64,000 bases of DNA from an uncultured Christensenellaceae bacterium (GCA_910587445.1 CAJULE010000005.1:46899-110898), one strand, 5' to 3'; counted from the stretch's first letter, positions 7,688 to 16,834 are shown. Translations and numbers: made by a program. The notes: generated by a model from the sequence alone, not told the origin.

Positions 7688-8998
7688 TTATAAAATGAAT
7701 TTGCGCAAATCGTGTTTCTTGATTTGCTTGCTCAAATGGTCCTTAACATATTTTGCGTCGATGACAACGTCTATCATGGGATGATCGCCGCTCGCATTGA
7801 AACTGACGTCCTCGAGCAAGCTTTCCATAATAGTGTGAAGCCGTCTTGCGCCTATATCTTCGGTCGTTTCGTTTTCTGCGACGGCAACCTTGGACATTTC
7901 TTCTATAGCGTCTCGCGTAAACTCGAGATTTATATTGTCGACCTTCATAAGCGCCGCATATTGTTTCGTGATTGCGTTGTCGGGAACGGTGAAGATGTTG
8001 ACGAAGTCCTCATACGTCAGACTGTTGAGCTCGACAACTATCGGAAAACGTCCCTGAAGCTCGGGAATAAGGTCATTTATTTTGCTGATGTGGAAAGCGC
8101 CCGATGCAATAAAAAGAATGTAATCCGTCTTTATGGCTCCGTACTTTGTCATAACGGTGCAACCTTCGACAATAGGCAAAATATCGCGTTGAACGCCTTC
8201 GCGTGAAACATCGGGACCGCTGCGGCTTCCCGACCCCGCAATTTTATCTATTTCGTCGATAAATATTATTCCGCTCTGTTCTGCGCGTTTGACGGCTTCG
8301 GTGTTAATGCTGTCGGAATCTATAAGCTTTTCGCTCTCTTCCAATATAAGCAGCTTCATCGCTTCCTTTACGGTAAGCTTGCGTTTCTTTTTTCTTTTGG
8401 GAAACAATCCGCCGAACATATCTCCGATATTGATTTCCGCACCCGTGCCCGGAATGACTTCCATGGGCTTCGGCATATCGTTTACTTCGAGTTCGAGAAT
8501 CTGGCTGTTGAGCTTTCCTGCTCTCAAATCATTCAGAAGGTTTTGCTTCAAAACCTTATCGGGCGTTTCGCCGCTTTGCTTTTTCTTGGCGGTATAAAGT
8601 ACGTCTACAACTTTGCTTTCCGCGTCGGCACGAGCTTTTGTTTCGACCTCGGCAAGCTTCTCTTCCTTTACGAGACGAACGGCGACTTCGGCAAGATCCC
8701 TTATCATGGATTCGACGTCTCTGCCGACATATCCGACTTCGGTGAACTTTGTCGCTTCGACTTTGATGAAAGGAGCGCGAACGAGCTTTGCGAGTCTTCT
8801 CGATATTTCGGTTTTACCTACGCCCGTAGGACCTTTCATTATGATATTTTTCGGAGTGATTTCGTCTCTGATATCGTCGGGAAGCTTACTTCTGCGATAT
8901 CTGTTGCGTAGCGCAATAGCTACAGCCTTTTTGGCTTCGTGCTGTCCTATGATATATCTGTCAAGTTCGGCAACTATCTGTTTGGGGGACATTTCCAT
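7688..8998 (-). CDS. hslU: ATP-dependent protease ATPase subunit HslU (ClpY)
   Basis: AAA+ unfoldase of the HslUV (ClpYQ) protease. It has 436 residues. Walker A is GPTGVGKTE (56-64), the pore loop is GYVGRDV (89-95), Walker B is IIFIDEIDKI, and the I-domain lies between. The open frame extends 54 codons upstream into hslV, but GAGGAGG seven bases before 8998 and the start MEMSPKQIVAELDRYIIGQ fix the real beginning. It begins two bases after the hslV stop, as in most Bacillota, and would form a hexamer capping the HslV dodecamer. Confidence 0.97.
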   Translation of the reverse strand: MEMSPKQIVAELDRYIIGQHEAKKAVAIALRNRYRRSKLPDDIRDEITPKNIIMKGPTGVGKTEISRRLAKLVRAPFIKVEATKFTEVGYVGRDVESMIRDLAEVAVRLVKEEKLAEVETKARADAESKVVDVLYTAKKKQSGETPDKVLKQNLLNDLRAGKLNSQILELEVNDMPKPMEVIPGTGAEINIGDMFGGLFPKRKKKRKLTVKEAMKLLILEESEKLIDSDSINTEAVKRAEQSGIIFIDEIDKIAGSGSRSGPDVSREGVQRDILPIVEGCTVMTKYGAIKTDYILFIASGAFHISKINDLIPELQGRFPIVVELNSLTYEDFVNIFTVPDNAITKQYAALMKVDNINLEFTRDAIEEMSKVAVAENETTEDIGARRLHTIMESLLEDVSFNASGDHPMIDVVIDAKYVKDHLSKQIKKHDLRKFIL

Positions 8999-9000
8999 GG

Positions 9001-9534
9001 TTATACCTCCTCGACCGTAAGATTGCCGTTTGTGAATATGCAAATCTCGGAAGCTATTCTCATAGCCTCTACTGCGATTTCGCGGGCAGACATCTTCGTA
9101 TTCGCTTCGAGAGCGCGAGCTGCGGCAAGCGCGAAATTTCCGCCGCTTCCTATGGCGCATACTCCGCTTTCGGGCTCTATGACGTTGCCCGAGCCGTCTA
9201 CGATGTAAAGCTCGTTTGCATCGGCAACTATCATCATAGCCTCAAGCTGGCGCAAAGCTTTGTCGCCTCGCCATAGCATGGCAAGTTCTACGGCGCTGCG
9301 CATGAGATTGCCGCTGTATTTATTCAGCATTTCTTCGAACCGCTCGGAAAGAGTAAATGCGTCGGCGACCGAGCCTGCAAATCCCGTAATTACTTTTCCG
9401 TCGTATATGCGGCGCACCTTTACTGCATTTCCCTTCATAATGAAGGTTTGTCCGCCCGTAACTTGTCCGTCTCCGGCTATGACCGTTTTGCCGTTTCTTT
9501 TGACGGCAACAATCGTCGTACCTTTAAAATCCAT
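9001..9534 (-). CDS. hslV: ATP-dependent protease peptidase subunit HslV (ClpQ)
   Basis: Proteasome-like threonine peptidase, 177 residues. After a five-residue leader (MDFKG) the sequence runs TTIVAVKRNGKTVIAGDGQVT, so the catalytic N-terminal Thr would be exposed by processing. The start at 9534 has GAAGGAG upstream; a longer frame to 9561 lacks support. It opens the operon hslV-hslU-hisS-tcdA-rseC-like-glyA. The usual codY and xerC neighbours of Bacillus are missing. Its promoter region (9535-9786) is unusual: see the palindromic element there. Confidence 0.97.
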   Translation of the reverse strand: MDFKGTTIVAVKRNGKTVIAGDGQVTGGQTFIMKGNAVKVRRIYDGKVITGFAGSVADAFTLSERFEEMLNKYSGNLMRSAVELAMLWRGDKALRQLEAMMIVADANELYIVDGSGNVIEPESGVCAIGSGGNFALAAARALEANTKMSAREIAVEAMRIASEICIFTNGNLTVEEV

Positions 9535-9590
9535 GAAATCTCCTTCATTGCCGTAAAACACGGTGCCTCGGCAAATCGATTATTTTTCTT

Positions 9591-9731
9591 TATTATAACA
9601 TTAAAAGTTGTAGCAAACGCTACTTGCGGCTATCGCCGACGTTTTACTCCGTAAAACAACTTTTTGTTGAAATACGGGCGCGGATTTGCCCTTACAAGCA
9701 AGTAAATCCACTTGTATTATAACATCAAAAC
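9591..9731. repeat. Palindrome-rich element between near-identical 17-base direct repeats
   Basis: Copy 1 at 9591-9607 and copy 2 at 9715-9731 share 15 of 17 bases (TATTATAACAT then C or T, then AAAA). Each holds a minus-strand TATAAT. Between them lie a four-way-junction palindrome (9603-9664) and a second hairpin in which GCGGATTT (9680-9687) pairs with AAATCCAC (9704-9711) with one wobble. I read this as either a small inserted element that duplicated its target, or a structured leader of hslV. I cannot decide which. Confidence 0.55.
9603..9664. other. Cloverleaf-like nested palindrome
   Basis: Closing stem AAAAGTT/AACTTTT (9603-9609 with 9658-9664) encloses three perfect hairpins: GTAGC/GCTAC (9610-9623), CGGC/GCCG (9627-9638) and GTTTTAC/GTAAAAC (9641-9657). 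Linkers between the arms are only 0-3 bases, so the whole 62-base segment folds into a compact four-way junction on either strand. It is not a tRNA: arm lengths and loops do not fit, and no CCA end or anticodon is present. Confidence 0.6.
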
Positions 9732-9744
9732 GAACAAAAAACAA
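9716..9744 (-). promoter_or_regulatory. Possible hslV operon promoter (distal)
   Basis: TTGTTT (9739-9744), 17 bases, TATAAT (9716-9721) on the minus strand. A second TATAAT (9592-9597) in the other repeat copy lies closer to hslV but has no good -35. Starting here, the hslV leader would be about 175 bases and would include the palindromes. Confidence 0.45.
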
Positions 9745-9786
9745 GTTTTTTACACGAAGCTTTTGCTGTTTGCTTTTAATTTCTCT

Positions 9787-12075
9787 TCACGCATTATTTG
9801 CGGTCAAATTGTCCGATTGAGATTTCAGGCTCTCTTTATACGAGCAATTTTTGTTTCCGCATTTTATGAAGGTGCCTGCCGACGTGGTTTTTTCGACAAG
9901 GAAACTTCCGCATTCAGGACATTTGCCTTCGATAGGTTTGTCGCTCGAAGTAAACTTGCATTCGGGATAGCCCGTACATCCGTAAAAAGTCGACCGCTGC
10001 AACACGATTTTTTTGAGCGGCTTACCGCACTCCGGACAGGGTGGCAAATTTTCGACAACGTCGGGCTTGTCTTGCTTCAGATTCTTGATGTTTTTGCATT
10101 TCGGATATCCCGGGCAGGCAAGAAACGGACCGAATTTGCCCTGTTTAATAACCATGGTTCTTCCGCATTTTTCGCATTTGACGTCCGATTCCTTGATTTC
10201 GGGCGGCGCTTTCGGTTCTATTATGTTACCGTTGCTGTCGATGTTCTTTGTGTTTTTGCATTTGGGATAGTTCGGGCACGCAAGGAAACGTCCGAATCGT
10301 CCGGATTTGATTACCATTCTCGCGCCGCAGTTTTCGCAGACAATATCGGTGGGTTCATCCGGCTCCTTCAAACTGAAGCTGTCGCCCATGGCGATAGCGA
10401 TTTTTTCTTCGAAACCGTTGTAGAACGATCCGACTACTTCCTGCCAAACCTTTCCGCCGTCTTCGATTTCGTCAAGTTCCTCTTCCATTTTTGCGGTGAA
10501 TTTGACATCCATGACTTCGGGGAAATAGCGAATAAGAAGGTCGACTACTTCTTTTCCGAGCTCGGTCGGCTTGATATATTTGCCGTCTTTTTCCGCATAA
10601 GCTCTCGAGAAAAGTATTGTGACCGTCGGCGTGTATGTCGCCGGTCTGCCGATTCCCTTTTCTTCCATAGTCTTTACGAGGCTTGCTTCGGTAAAGCGTG
10701 CGGGCGGTTTGGTGAATTTCTGTTCGTACTTGTATTCGACGAAATCGAGTTTTTCGCCTACAGTGAGTTCGGGGAGCTTGACATTGCCGCTTTCGTCATC
10801 CTCTTTTTCTTCATTGTAAGTATTGTAAACCGCAGTATATCCTGGGAAAAGCAAAGTCTTGCCGACGACGCGGAAGCCGTATTCGCCTGCCGTTATGTCA
10901 ACGCTCATGGAATTGTAGGTCGCTTCGCTCATTTGGCTGGCAAGAAATCTTTCGTATATGAGCTTATATAACTTGTAATGATATTTATTCAGTGCGTCTT
11001 TCACACTTTCGGGAGTGCGGATAAGAGATATCGGGCGTATTGCCTCGTGTGCGTCCTGAGCGCCTTTCTTTGTGAGATAGACGTTCGGTTTTGTGGGAAT
11101 ATATTTGTCGCCGTATTTTTCGGTGACGTATTTTCTCGCCTCGTTTTGCGCGTCGGCGGATACGCGCGTAGAGTCCGTACGTATATAGGTTATGAGGGCA
11201 ACTTTTCCCTCTCCGGGTATGTCGACGCCCTCATAAAGAGCTTGAGCTGCCGATGTCGTTTGCTTAAGCGACATTCCGAGCTTGTTCAATGCGTCCTGCT
11301 GCATGGTGCTCGTTATAAAAGGCGCAGGCGGTTTGGATTTGGTAACGGATTTTTTTATGTTCGAAACGATATAATCTTTGCCGTCCAACTGCCGAATTAT
11401 ATCTTCTACTTCCTGCTTTGACTTCAGCTTGATTTTATTCTTGCCCTTGGTTTGCAATCCGGCTTTGATTTTAAAGTCGTCTTTGTTTTTCAGAATCGCG
11501 AAAAACGGCCAGTATTCTTCGGGCTTGAAATTTTCGATTTCGCGCTCGCGTTCCACTACGAGACGAAGCGTCACCGACTGTACGCGTCCCGCGCTCAGCT
11601 TACTTTGAATCTTTTTGCACAGGACAGGCGAAAGCTTATAGCCTACGAGCCTGTCGAGTACGCGACGAGCCTGCTGTGCGTCGACAAGACTTTCGTCTAT
11701 TACGCGCGGGTGTTTCAATGCATTCTGAACGGCTTTTTTGCTTATTTCGTTAAATTCTATACGAGCGGGCTTGTCCTTCGGTATGTCGAGCAAGTGCGCT
11801 ACGTGCCACGATATGGCTTCGCCTTCGCGGTCCGGGTCGGTTGCGAGCAAAACGTCTTCGGCTTTGGACGCCGCGGAAATAAGATCTTTTACGGTGTCCT
11901 TTTTGTCGTCCATAACGACATACTTAGGCTCGAAATTCTTTTTGACATTTACAGCCAAAGATCTTTCGGGCAAGTCTACCACGTGCCCTTTCGTCGCAAA
12001 AACCTTATATCCCGCTCCGAGATATTTTTCTACGGTTTCTTTTTTACCAATACCCTCGATAACAACCAGCTTCAC
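9787..12075 (-). CDS. topA: DNA topoisomerase I (type IA)
   Basis: Relaxes negative supercoils through a transient 5'-phosphotyrosine bond. It has 762 residues. The Toprim domain has E7 and DPDREGEA (80-87); SAGRVQSV is at 161-168; the active-site tyrosine is Y297 in ITYIRTDSTR. Four C-terminal Cys4 zinc ribbons lie at about 580-606, 634-660, 680-706 and 719-745. The last has a divergent CGNKNC half. The start codon is GTG with AAAGGTGG upstream. It is downstream of dprA (15 bases), the standard order in Bacillota. Confidence 0.97.
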   Translation of the reverse strand: MKLVVIEGIGKKETVEKYLGAGYKVFATKGHVVDLPERSLAVNVKKNFEPKYVVMDDKKDTVKDLISAASKAEDVLLATDPDREGEAISWHVAHLLDIPKDKPARIEFNEISKKAVQNALKHPRVIDESLVDAQQARRVLDRLVGYKLSPVLCKKIQSKLSAGRVQSVTLRLVVEREREIENFKPEEYWPFFAILKNKDDFKIKAGLQTKGKNKIKLKSKQEVEDIIRQLDGKDYIVSNIKKSVTKSKPPAPFITSTMQQDALNKLGMSLKQTTSAAQALYEGVDIPGEGKVALITYIRTDSTRVSADAQNEARKYVTEKYGDKYIPTKPNVYLTKKGAQDAHEAIRPISLIRTPESVKDALNKYHYKLYKLIYERFLASQMSEATYNSMSVDITAGEYGFRVVGKTLLFPGYTAVYNTYNEEKEDDESGNVKLPELTVGEKLDFVEYKYEQKFTKPPARFTEASLVKTMEEKGIGRPATYTPTVTILFSRAYAEKDGKYIKPTELGKEVVDLLIRYFPEVMDVKFTAKMEEELDEIEDGGKVWQEVVGSFYNGFEEKIAIAMGDSFSLKEPDEPTDIVCENCGARMVIKSGRFGRFLACPNYPKCKNTKNIDSNGNIIEPKAPPEIKESDVKCEKCGRTMVIKQGKFGPFLACPGYPKCKNIKNLKQDKPDVVENLPPCPECGKPLKKIVLQRSTFYGCTGYPECKFTSSDKPIEGKCPECGSFLVEKTTSAGTFIKCGNKNCSYKESLKSQSDNLTANNA

Positions 12076-12090
12076 TTTAAATGACCACCT

Positions 12091-13176
12091 TTATTCTGCC
12101 AAACAGTATGTCGACGCAAGAGTTTTCTTTATAACTTGTTTGAGCTCCAGCGTCGTCAAAACCGTTGTGAGCTCGACAATGTTCATTCCGAGCTTCAAAC
12201 AGATTTCGTCGGCGTGTAAACCGCCGTTTTGCAATAGATTATATACTTTTAATTCGGAATTGTCCAGCGTAGCGACACGGTTTTTTGTATTATTTTCGTC
12301 GAAATCGACATTTAAATCGTGTAAAATATCTTTATAGCTCATTACGAGCTTTGCTTCGCCGCGCGAAATCAGAGCGTTTGTTCCCGAAGCACCCATTCTG
12401 TCGATGTTTCCGGGGACGGCATATACTTCCCTGTTTTGCGAGTTCGCCAAATCCGCGGTAATAAGCGCACCGCTTTTGTCCTTTGCTTCTACGACGAGCA
12501 CACCGTCGCTTAAGCCGCTGATGATTCTGTTGCGCTCCGGAAAGGTGTACTTTGTCGCAAATCTGTCGGGAGGATATTCTGTGATCACCAACCCTTTTTC
12601 GCACACCTCTTCGAATAAGCTCTCGTTGCAGGCGGGCGTAAAACAGTTGATTCCGCTTCCGAGCACTCCTATGGTTTTTCCGCCTTCGCTTAGAGCCGCC
12701 CGTTGGGCGTATCCGTCGATTCCCATAGCAAGTCCGCTCACTATCGTAAAATAAGGAGACAGTTCTTTGGCAAATTTTTTTGCGGCGTTCTCTCCGTATT
12801 GACTGCTGTGACGGGTTCCCACTATGGCAAAACACCTTGTGGATAAAAGATTTATATCGCCGCGGTAATAAAGGACGGCGGGCGGATCGACTTCGCGTTG
12901 CATCAGCCGTTCGGGAAACCTGCCTCCTGCTCGCGTTGCTACGCCTATGCCCTTTTTTGCAAGGGCGGCAAGCGAAGAATCGATATAGTCTTCGTTTCGG
13001 AATTGTTTTAATGCCTTGAAGCTGTCGCGCTTTCCGAGCGACGTGGTGCGAAGGATGGTTTCGCAGTCGTTCCAAAATTCGAGCGGCGAATACTGCTCGA
13101 GTATTTTGTTGATCGTTCTCGGAGAAATGCTCGACAGCGACAACCAATAATATATTTTGCTTTCGTTAATGCTCAT
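12091..13176 (-). CDS. dprA: DNA-processing protein DprA
   Basis: Loads RecA onto incoming single-stranded DNA in natural transformation. It is also kept in non-competent bacteria. It has 361 residues: an N-terminal SAM-like helical region, then the Rossmann-fold DNA-binding core with AIVGTRHSSQYG, SGLAMGIDGYAQRAAL, GVLGSGINCFTP and the GALITADLA and PGNIDRMGASGTN segments, and a C-terminal winged helix (about 295-361). The ATG overlaps the comM stop by 4 bases (ATGA). With comM upstream and comFC elsewhere in the window, parts of a DNA uptake and processing system exist, though no ComEA/ComEC or pilus genes are seen here. Confidence 0.95.
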   Translation of the reverse strand: MSINESKIYYWLSLSSISPRTINKILEQYSPLEFWNDCETILRTTSLGKRDSFKALKQFRNEDYIDSSLAALAKKGIGVATRAGGRFPERLMQREVDPPAVLYYRGDINLLSTRCFAIVGTRHSSQYGENAAKKFAKELSPYFTIVSGLAMGIDGYAQRAALSEGGKTIGVLGSGINCFTPACNESLFEEVCEKGLVITEYPPDRFATKYTFPERNRIISGLSDGVLVVEAKDKSGALITADLANSQNREVYAVPGNIDRMGASGTNALISRGEAKLVMSYKDILHDLNVDFDENNTKNRVATLDNSELKVYNLLQNGGLHADEICLKLGMNIVELTTVLTTLELKQVIKKTLASTYCLAE

Positions 13177-14705
13177 TCGTCAAGCTGTCTGTCCAGACTT
13201 CTGTACTGAATAGCCTCCGCTATATGATTGCTCTTTATGTTTTCGCTCTCTTCCAAATCGGCAATTGTTCTTGCGACCTTAAGCACGCGATTATATCCGC
13301 GTGCGGAGAAGCCCAGCTTGTCGAAAGCGACTTCCATAAGCTTGTTACAATCGGGACTCAGCTTGCAAAAGGTTTTTTGCATACGGTTCGTCATGTTTCC
13401 GTTTGCGTGAATACCCGTTCCCATGAATCGCTCGGTCTGTATTTTTCTTGCTCTGTCGACACGTTTTTTGATTTCCGCCGAAGATTCCGCCGTCTCTGCG
13501 GAAGAAATATCTGAATATGTAACATTGTCTACTTCGATGTGCATATCTATCCTGTCCATCAAAGGACCCGACAGTTTAGAAAGATATTTCGTTCTTTGCG
13601 ACTGTGTGCACGTACATTCCTTTACGGAAGAGCCGAGATTGCCGCACGGACACGGATTCATGCTTGCCACAAGCATGAAATTCGCGGGATATTCCACCTT
13701 CATAGACGCTCTGGATATGACTATCGAGCCGTCCTCGAGAGGTTGGCGCAAAGTTTCGAGCACTTGCCTCGGATATTCGGGAAGTTCGTCCAAGAAAAGG
13801 ACTCCGTTATGCGCAAGACTTATCTCTCCCGGGCGAGCATTCGCTCCGCCGCCAGAAAGCGCCACGTTGCTTACCGTATGGTGAGGGCTTCTGAACGGGC
13901 GCGAGCCGACAATGCCGGCCTTGCTGTCGAGCGTCCCCGCCACGGAGTGGATTTTTGTTGTCTCGAGGATCTCTTCGAGACTCATGTCGGGCAAAATCGA
14001 CGGAAGGCACTTTGCTAACATGGTTTTTCCTGTGCCCGGAGGTCCGATCATGAGAATATTGTGTCCGCCTGCCGCGGCGATTTCGAGCGCACGCTTTGCG
14101 GTGAATTGTCCCTTAACGTACTTGAAATCGTTTTCCGGCGACGTCCTGTGCGTCATACCCGACAGCGGTCTTTGTCCGACGGTCGGTATTTCTCCGTTGC
14201 CGCACAAAAAAGCCGCAACTTCGGAAAGCGAGGTCGCAGCATATGCCGTAACGCCGTTTATGTAAGCAGCTTCGGCTTCGTTGTCCTTTGGTATGATTAT
14301 ATTGTCGTAGCCCTTATCCAGCGCGGATATGATAAGGGGCATAATGCCTCGGACGCCTCGCAGATTGCCGTCGAGAGAAAGCTCGCCTAAAAAGACGAAC
14401 TTTTCGAGTTGCGATTGAGAAATCTGCTCCGTAGACGCCAAAATTCCTATAGCGATCGGTAAATCGTAAAGAGGTCCTTCCTTTTTGATATCGGCAGGAG
14501 CCATGTTTACGGTTAGCTTTTTATGGATGAATTTGAAGCCGCTGTTTTTAATCGCGCTTTCGACGCGCTTTATGGATTCCCTGTTTACCGCGTCGGGCAA
14601 ACCGAGTACATCAACACTCGGCATACCGTTGCTGACGTCGGTTTCGATACAAACTTCGTATCCGTCGATACCGCGCAAGCCGAAGCTTCTTACTTTGGAC
14701 AGCAT
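13173..14705 (-). CDS. comM: ComM/YifB-family Mg-chelatase-like AAA+ ATPase
   Basis: AAA+ protein related to magnesium chelatase subunit I. In Vibrio and Haemophilus, ComM is a helicase that promotes branch migration during transformation. It has 510 residues. An N-terminal Lon-protease-like fold begins KVRSFGLRGIDGYEVCIETD, Walker A is MIGPPGTGKTM, then GVLFLDELPEYPR is Walker B, and the Cys cluster CPCGNLGSSVKECTC is the family zinc-like motif. The ATG at 14705 has GGAG seven bases upstream; the 11 extra codons upstream are not used. It lies 10 bases after the membrane protein gene and is translationally coupled to dprA. Confidence 0.94.
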   Translation of the reverse strand: MLSKVRSFGLRGIDGYEVCIETDVSNGMPSVDVLGLPDAVNRESIKRVESAIKNSGFKFIHKKLTVNMAPADIKKEGPLYDLPIAIGILASTEQISQSQLEKFVFLGELSLDGNLRGVRGIMPLIISALDKGYDNIIIPKDNEAEAAYINGVTAYAATSLSEVAAFLCGNGEIPTVGQRPLSGMTHRTSPENDFKYVKGQFTAKRALEIAAAGGHNILMIGPPGTGKTMLAKCLPSILPDMSLEEILETTKIHSVAGTLDSKAGIVGSRPFRSPHHTVSNVALSGGGANARPGEISLAHNGVLFLDELPEYPRQVLETLRQPLEDGSIVISRASMKVEYPANFMLVASMNPCPCGNLGSSVKECTCTQSQRTKYLSKLSGPLMDRIDMHIEVDNVTYSDISSAETAESSAEIKKRVDRARKIQTERFMGTGIHANGNMTNRMQKTFCKLSPDCNKLMEVAFDKLGFSARGYNRVLKVARTIADLEESENIKSNHIAEAIQYRSLDRQLDE

Positions 14706-14715
14706 TTTATTTCTC

Positions 14716-16257
14716 CTATTTTTTGAACCACAGTGCAAGACTTTGCAGCGGATCGGCGTCGGCTTTTGTCGGCAGAACCTTTCTCTTGCCGCTCATGGAA
14801 AGATCGAGAAGTACAAGCGTCGAATAAAGATGGGTAATCACGGCAAGAACCGAGCATATTATGGAAACAGCCATTCCCGCTCCGCTGTCGAGCAAGACCG
14901 AACCGGTATAGAAAGAGGTTTCGAACATATAGTCGGAAGCCAAGTTAATATAGCCTGCGCTTATAAGTACGGAAGTTGCGTTGACGAACGTAATAAGCGA
15001 GAGCATAGCGAATACTTGCAGGATACGCTTGTCCTTAATCAAGACAAAGGACATCAAGAGCATGGCAAGCACAGGCACGAGAGAAAGCGCCGAAAACCCC
15101 ACGTAGTATGTTGCAAGAGTAAATACTATATATGCGCCGAGATAGACGAGATTTGCTCTGTTCTTTTTGCTGAGATATATTAAAAGTACGATACCCAAAA
15201 TAAGTACGGCAAATATTACGGCAAACACCACGGTCGGAAAAGCAGAACCCAAAGAGTCGCCGTTTCTGCCGAAAATATTGAATATTCCCAGAGAATTCGT
15301 TCCGAACGTAGATGCGGAAGAAAGCGGTTTCAATCCGAAGTTATAGATCCAGCCGAAAAAGCTTGCGCCGAAACTGCCGATGAACGTAGGAAGCGAAATC
15401 ACATATCCGAGTATCACGGCAGATACCAAATATACGGGCGTTCTTATGACCTGACAGGCGTCGGGATTTTTCCAAATTTCCGAAGCGGGGATTTTTTCTT
15501 TTATCGTTTTGGACAGGGCTTTGACAAACCCGTATACGATAAAGACCGCAAACAGAGGAAAGAGGTATACTGCTTCCTTCATGACAAGCAAGCTTGCCGT
15601 ATATGAGGCAAACAGGCCGAGAATATTTTTCGTCGCCGTAAAATACATACAGAGAATCAATGCAAGGGACAGAAGTGAATATACGCTTCCCCACACCGAC
15701 GAAGAAATCATAAATATGGGGGTAAGCAGAAAGATTCCGGAAATTACGAGTGCGACATAGCCGTTGACATATCTTTTCGCAAGTCTGTACAACACACAGG
15801 CGCTTGTTATATCTGCGGCAATAAGCGGAAGCTTTACGAATACTACCATGGCATAAGATGCGGAAGTTATGTTTGCCGCATTTGAGATCAATCCCAAAAG
15901 GGAATATATTAAAAGCGTGAGCGGATATAGAAGTATGCCTTTTGCGCTGTAGTATTGCGAAATGCCGTTTCTGCCCACATACTCCATCGCCTCCGCAATC
16001 ACATCGAAGTCACCGCGATGACCCTTGATAAGGAGCATGAAAACAATGCGCAACAGTATTCCGCCGAAAATAAGCAAGGAAAGCACTTTCGTGAACAGCC
16101 GTTCGTCTTTAGGCTTATCGTTTTTGTCTTTGCCGAGAAATTTTACGAGCAACCACACGCCGACGACAATCACGGCAACCGTCATCAGTCCCACTATCAC
16201 GGCGAATAATATATCGGTCGCAACCGAATTCATTCCCGCATTCGCGAATATCGACAC
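14716..16257 (-). CDS. Polytopic membrane protein, GT-C glycosyltransferase-like
   Basis: A 513-residue protein with about a dozen hydrophobic segments. After the second of these comes LIKGHRGDFDVIAEAMEYVG, an acidic first external loop like the catalytic loop of GT-C lipid-sugar transferases (DolP-mannose type, GT39/GT87 group). A conserved-looking GFKPL-type loop and short basic cytoplasmic links follow. This points to transfer of a sugar from a lipid donor outside the membrane, but no specific family is recognised and the assignment is tentative. The start is GTG with GAGAGAGGTG upstream. It heads the run comM-dprA-topA, an odd neighbour for competence genes. Confidence 0.55.
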   Translation of the reverse strand: MSIFANAGMNSVATDILFAVIVGLMTVAVIVVGVWLLVKFLGKDKNDKPKDERLFTKVLSLLIFGGILLRIVFMLLIKGHRGDFDVIAEAMEYVGRNGISQYYSAKGILLYPLTLLIYSLLGLISNAANITSASYAMVVFVKLPLIAADITSACVLYRLAKRYVNGYVALVISGIFLLTPIFMISSSVWGSVYSLLSLALILCMYFTATKNILGLFASYTASLLVMKEAVYLFPLFAVFIVYGFVKALSKTIKEKIPASEIWKNPDACQVIRTPVYLVSAVILGYVISLPTFIGSFGASFFGWIYNFGLKPLSSASTFGTNSLGIFNIFGRNGDSLGSAFPTVVFAVIFAVLILGIVLLIYLSKKNRANLVYLGAYIVFTLATYYVGFSALSLVPVLAMLLMSFVLIKDKRILQVFAMLSLITFVNATSVLISAGYINLASDYMFETSFYTGSVLLDSGAGMAVSIICSVLAVITHLYSTLVLLDLSMSGKRKVLPTKADADPLQSLALWFKK

Positions 16258-16291
16258 TTAAAAACACCTCTCTCTGTTATCTTGCTTTTTG

Positions 16292-16320
16292 ATTATAACA
16301 AATATCGACGACAAAAGCAA
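16292..16320 (-). promoter_or_regulatory. Promoter of the membrane protein-comM-dprA-topA run
   Basis: TTGCTT (16315-16320), 17 bases, TATAAT (16292-16297), about 28 bases before the GTG start. Confidence 0.65.
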
Positions 16321-16355
16321 ATATATTCGTATCGAAAACAGAAAGATGAAAAAGA

Positions 16356-16389
16356 AAAACACGACAAGGTTGAAAACTTGCCGCGTTTT
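16356..16389 (-). terminator. Terminator of rplS
   Basis: AAAACGCGGCAAG and CTTGTCGTGTTTT form 13 pairs (two G-U, consistent with minus-strand transcription), followed by TTTTTCTTTTTC. It sits 16 bases past the rplS stop. Confidence 0.88.
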
Positions 16390-16404
16390 AATTCGATTTT
16401 AATG

Positions 16405-16752
16405 TTAACGTACTTCTTTGATTTTAGCCGCCTTGCCGGAAAGCTTACGCAAGTAATAGAGCTTTGCGCGTCTGACTTTGCCGTGCTTGACGACCTCTAT
16501 TTTAGCTATTCGAGGGGAATGTAAAGGGAAAGTTCTTTCCACGCCCACGCCGTACGAAATACGTCTTACGGTGAAGCTTTCTCTTACTCCGCCGTTCTTC
16601 TTTGCGATAACGACGCCGTCGAATGCCTGAAGTCTTTCTCTGCTGCCCTCCACGACCTTGACAAAGACCTTTACGGTATCGCCGACTTCGAAGGTCGGGA
16701 CCTCGGACTTCATGTACTCTTTCTCGATTGATGCGATAATTCCTCTATTCAT
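16405..16752 (-). CDS. rplS: 50S ribosomal protein L19
   Basis: Large-subunit protein at the 30S interface, 115 residues, normal length. Recognised by FEVGDTVKVFVKVVEGSRER, FDGVVIAKKNGGVRESFTVRR, SYGVGVERTFPLHSPRI and the basic end KLYYLRKLSGKAAKI. AGGAGGTAGTC precedes the ATG. In many Bacillota rplS closes the trmD operon; here it is a single-gene unit with its own promoter and terminator, 32 kb from trmD. Confidence 0.98.
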   Translation of the reverse strand: MNRGIIASIEKEYMKSEVPTFEVGDTVKVFVKVVEGSRERLQAFDGVVIAKKNGGVRESFTVRRISYGVGVERTFPLHSPRIAKIEVVKHGKVRRAKLYYLRKLSGKAAKIKEVR

Positions 16753-16828
16753 GACTACCTCCTGTTCGTTTGCGTACGTTCATTAGCAAATCCAATTATC
16801 CGATTCTAAGCGGAACGCACGAGTCACA
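16753..16828 (-). promoter_or_regulatory. Possible L19 leader RNA
   Basis: In the rplS transcript GTGCGTTC (near 16815-16822) can pair with GAACGTAC (near 16773-16780), enclosing about 35 bases just before the ribosome site. Short L19-responsive leaders are known in Bacillota. The match here is by position and a single long-range stem only. Confidence 0.4.
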
Positions 16829-16834
16829 GCAAGT

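Noticed and set aside
9603..9664. Possible tRNA-like or tmRNA-like gene
   Set aside because: Arms and loops do not fit tRNA (no 7-base anticodon loop, no TTC loop), and there is no CCA end.
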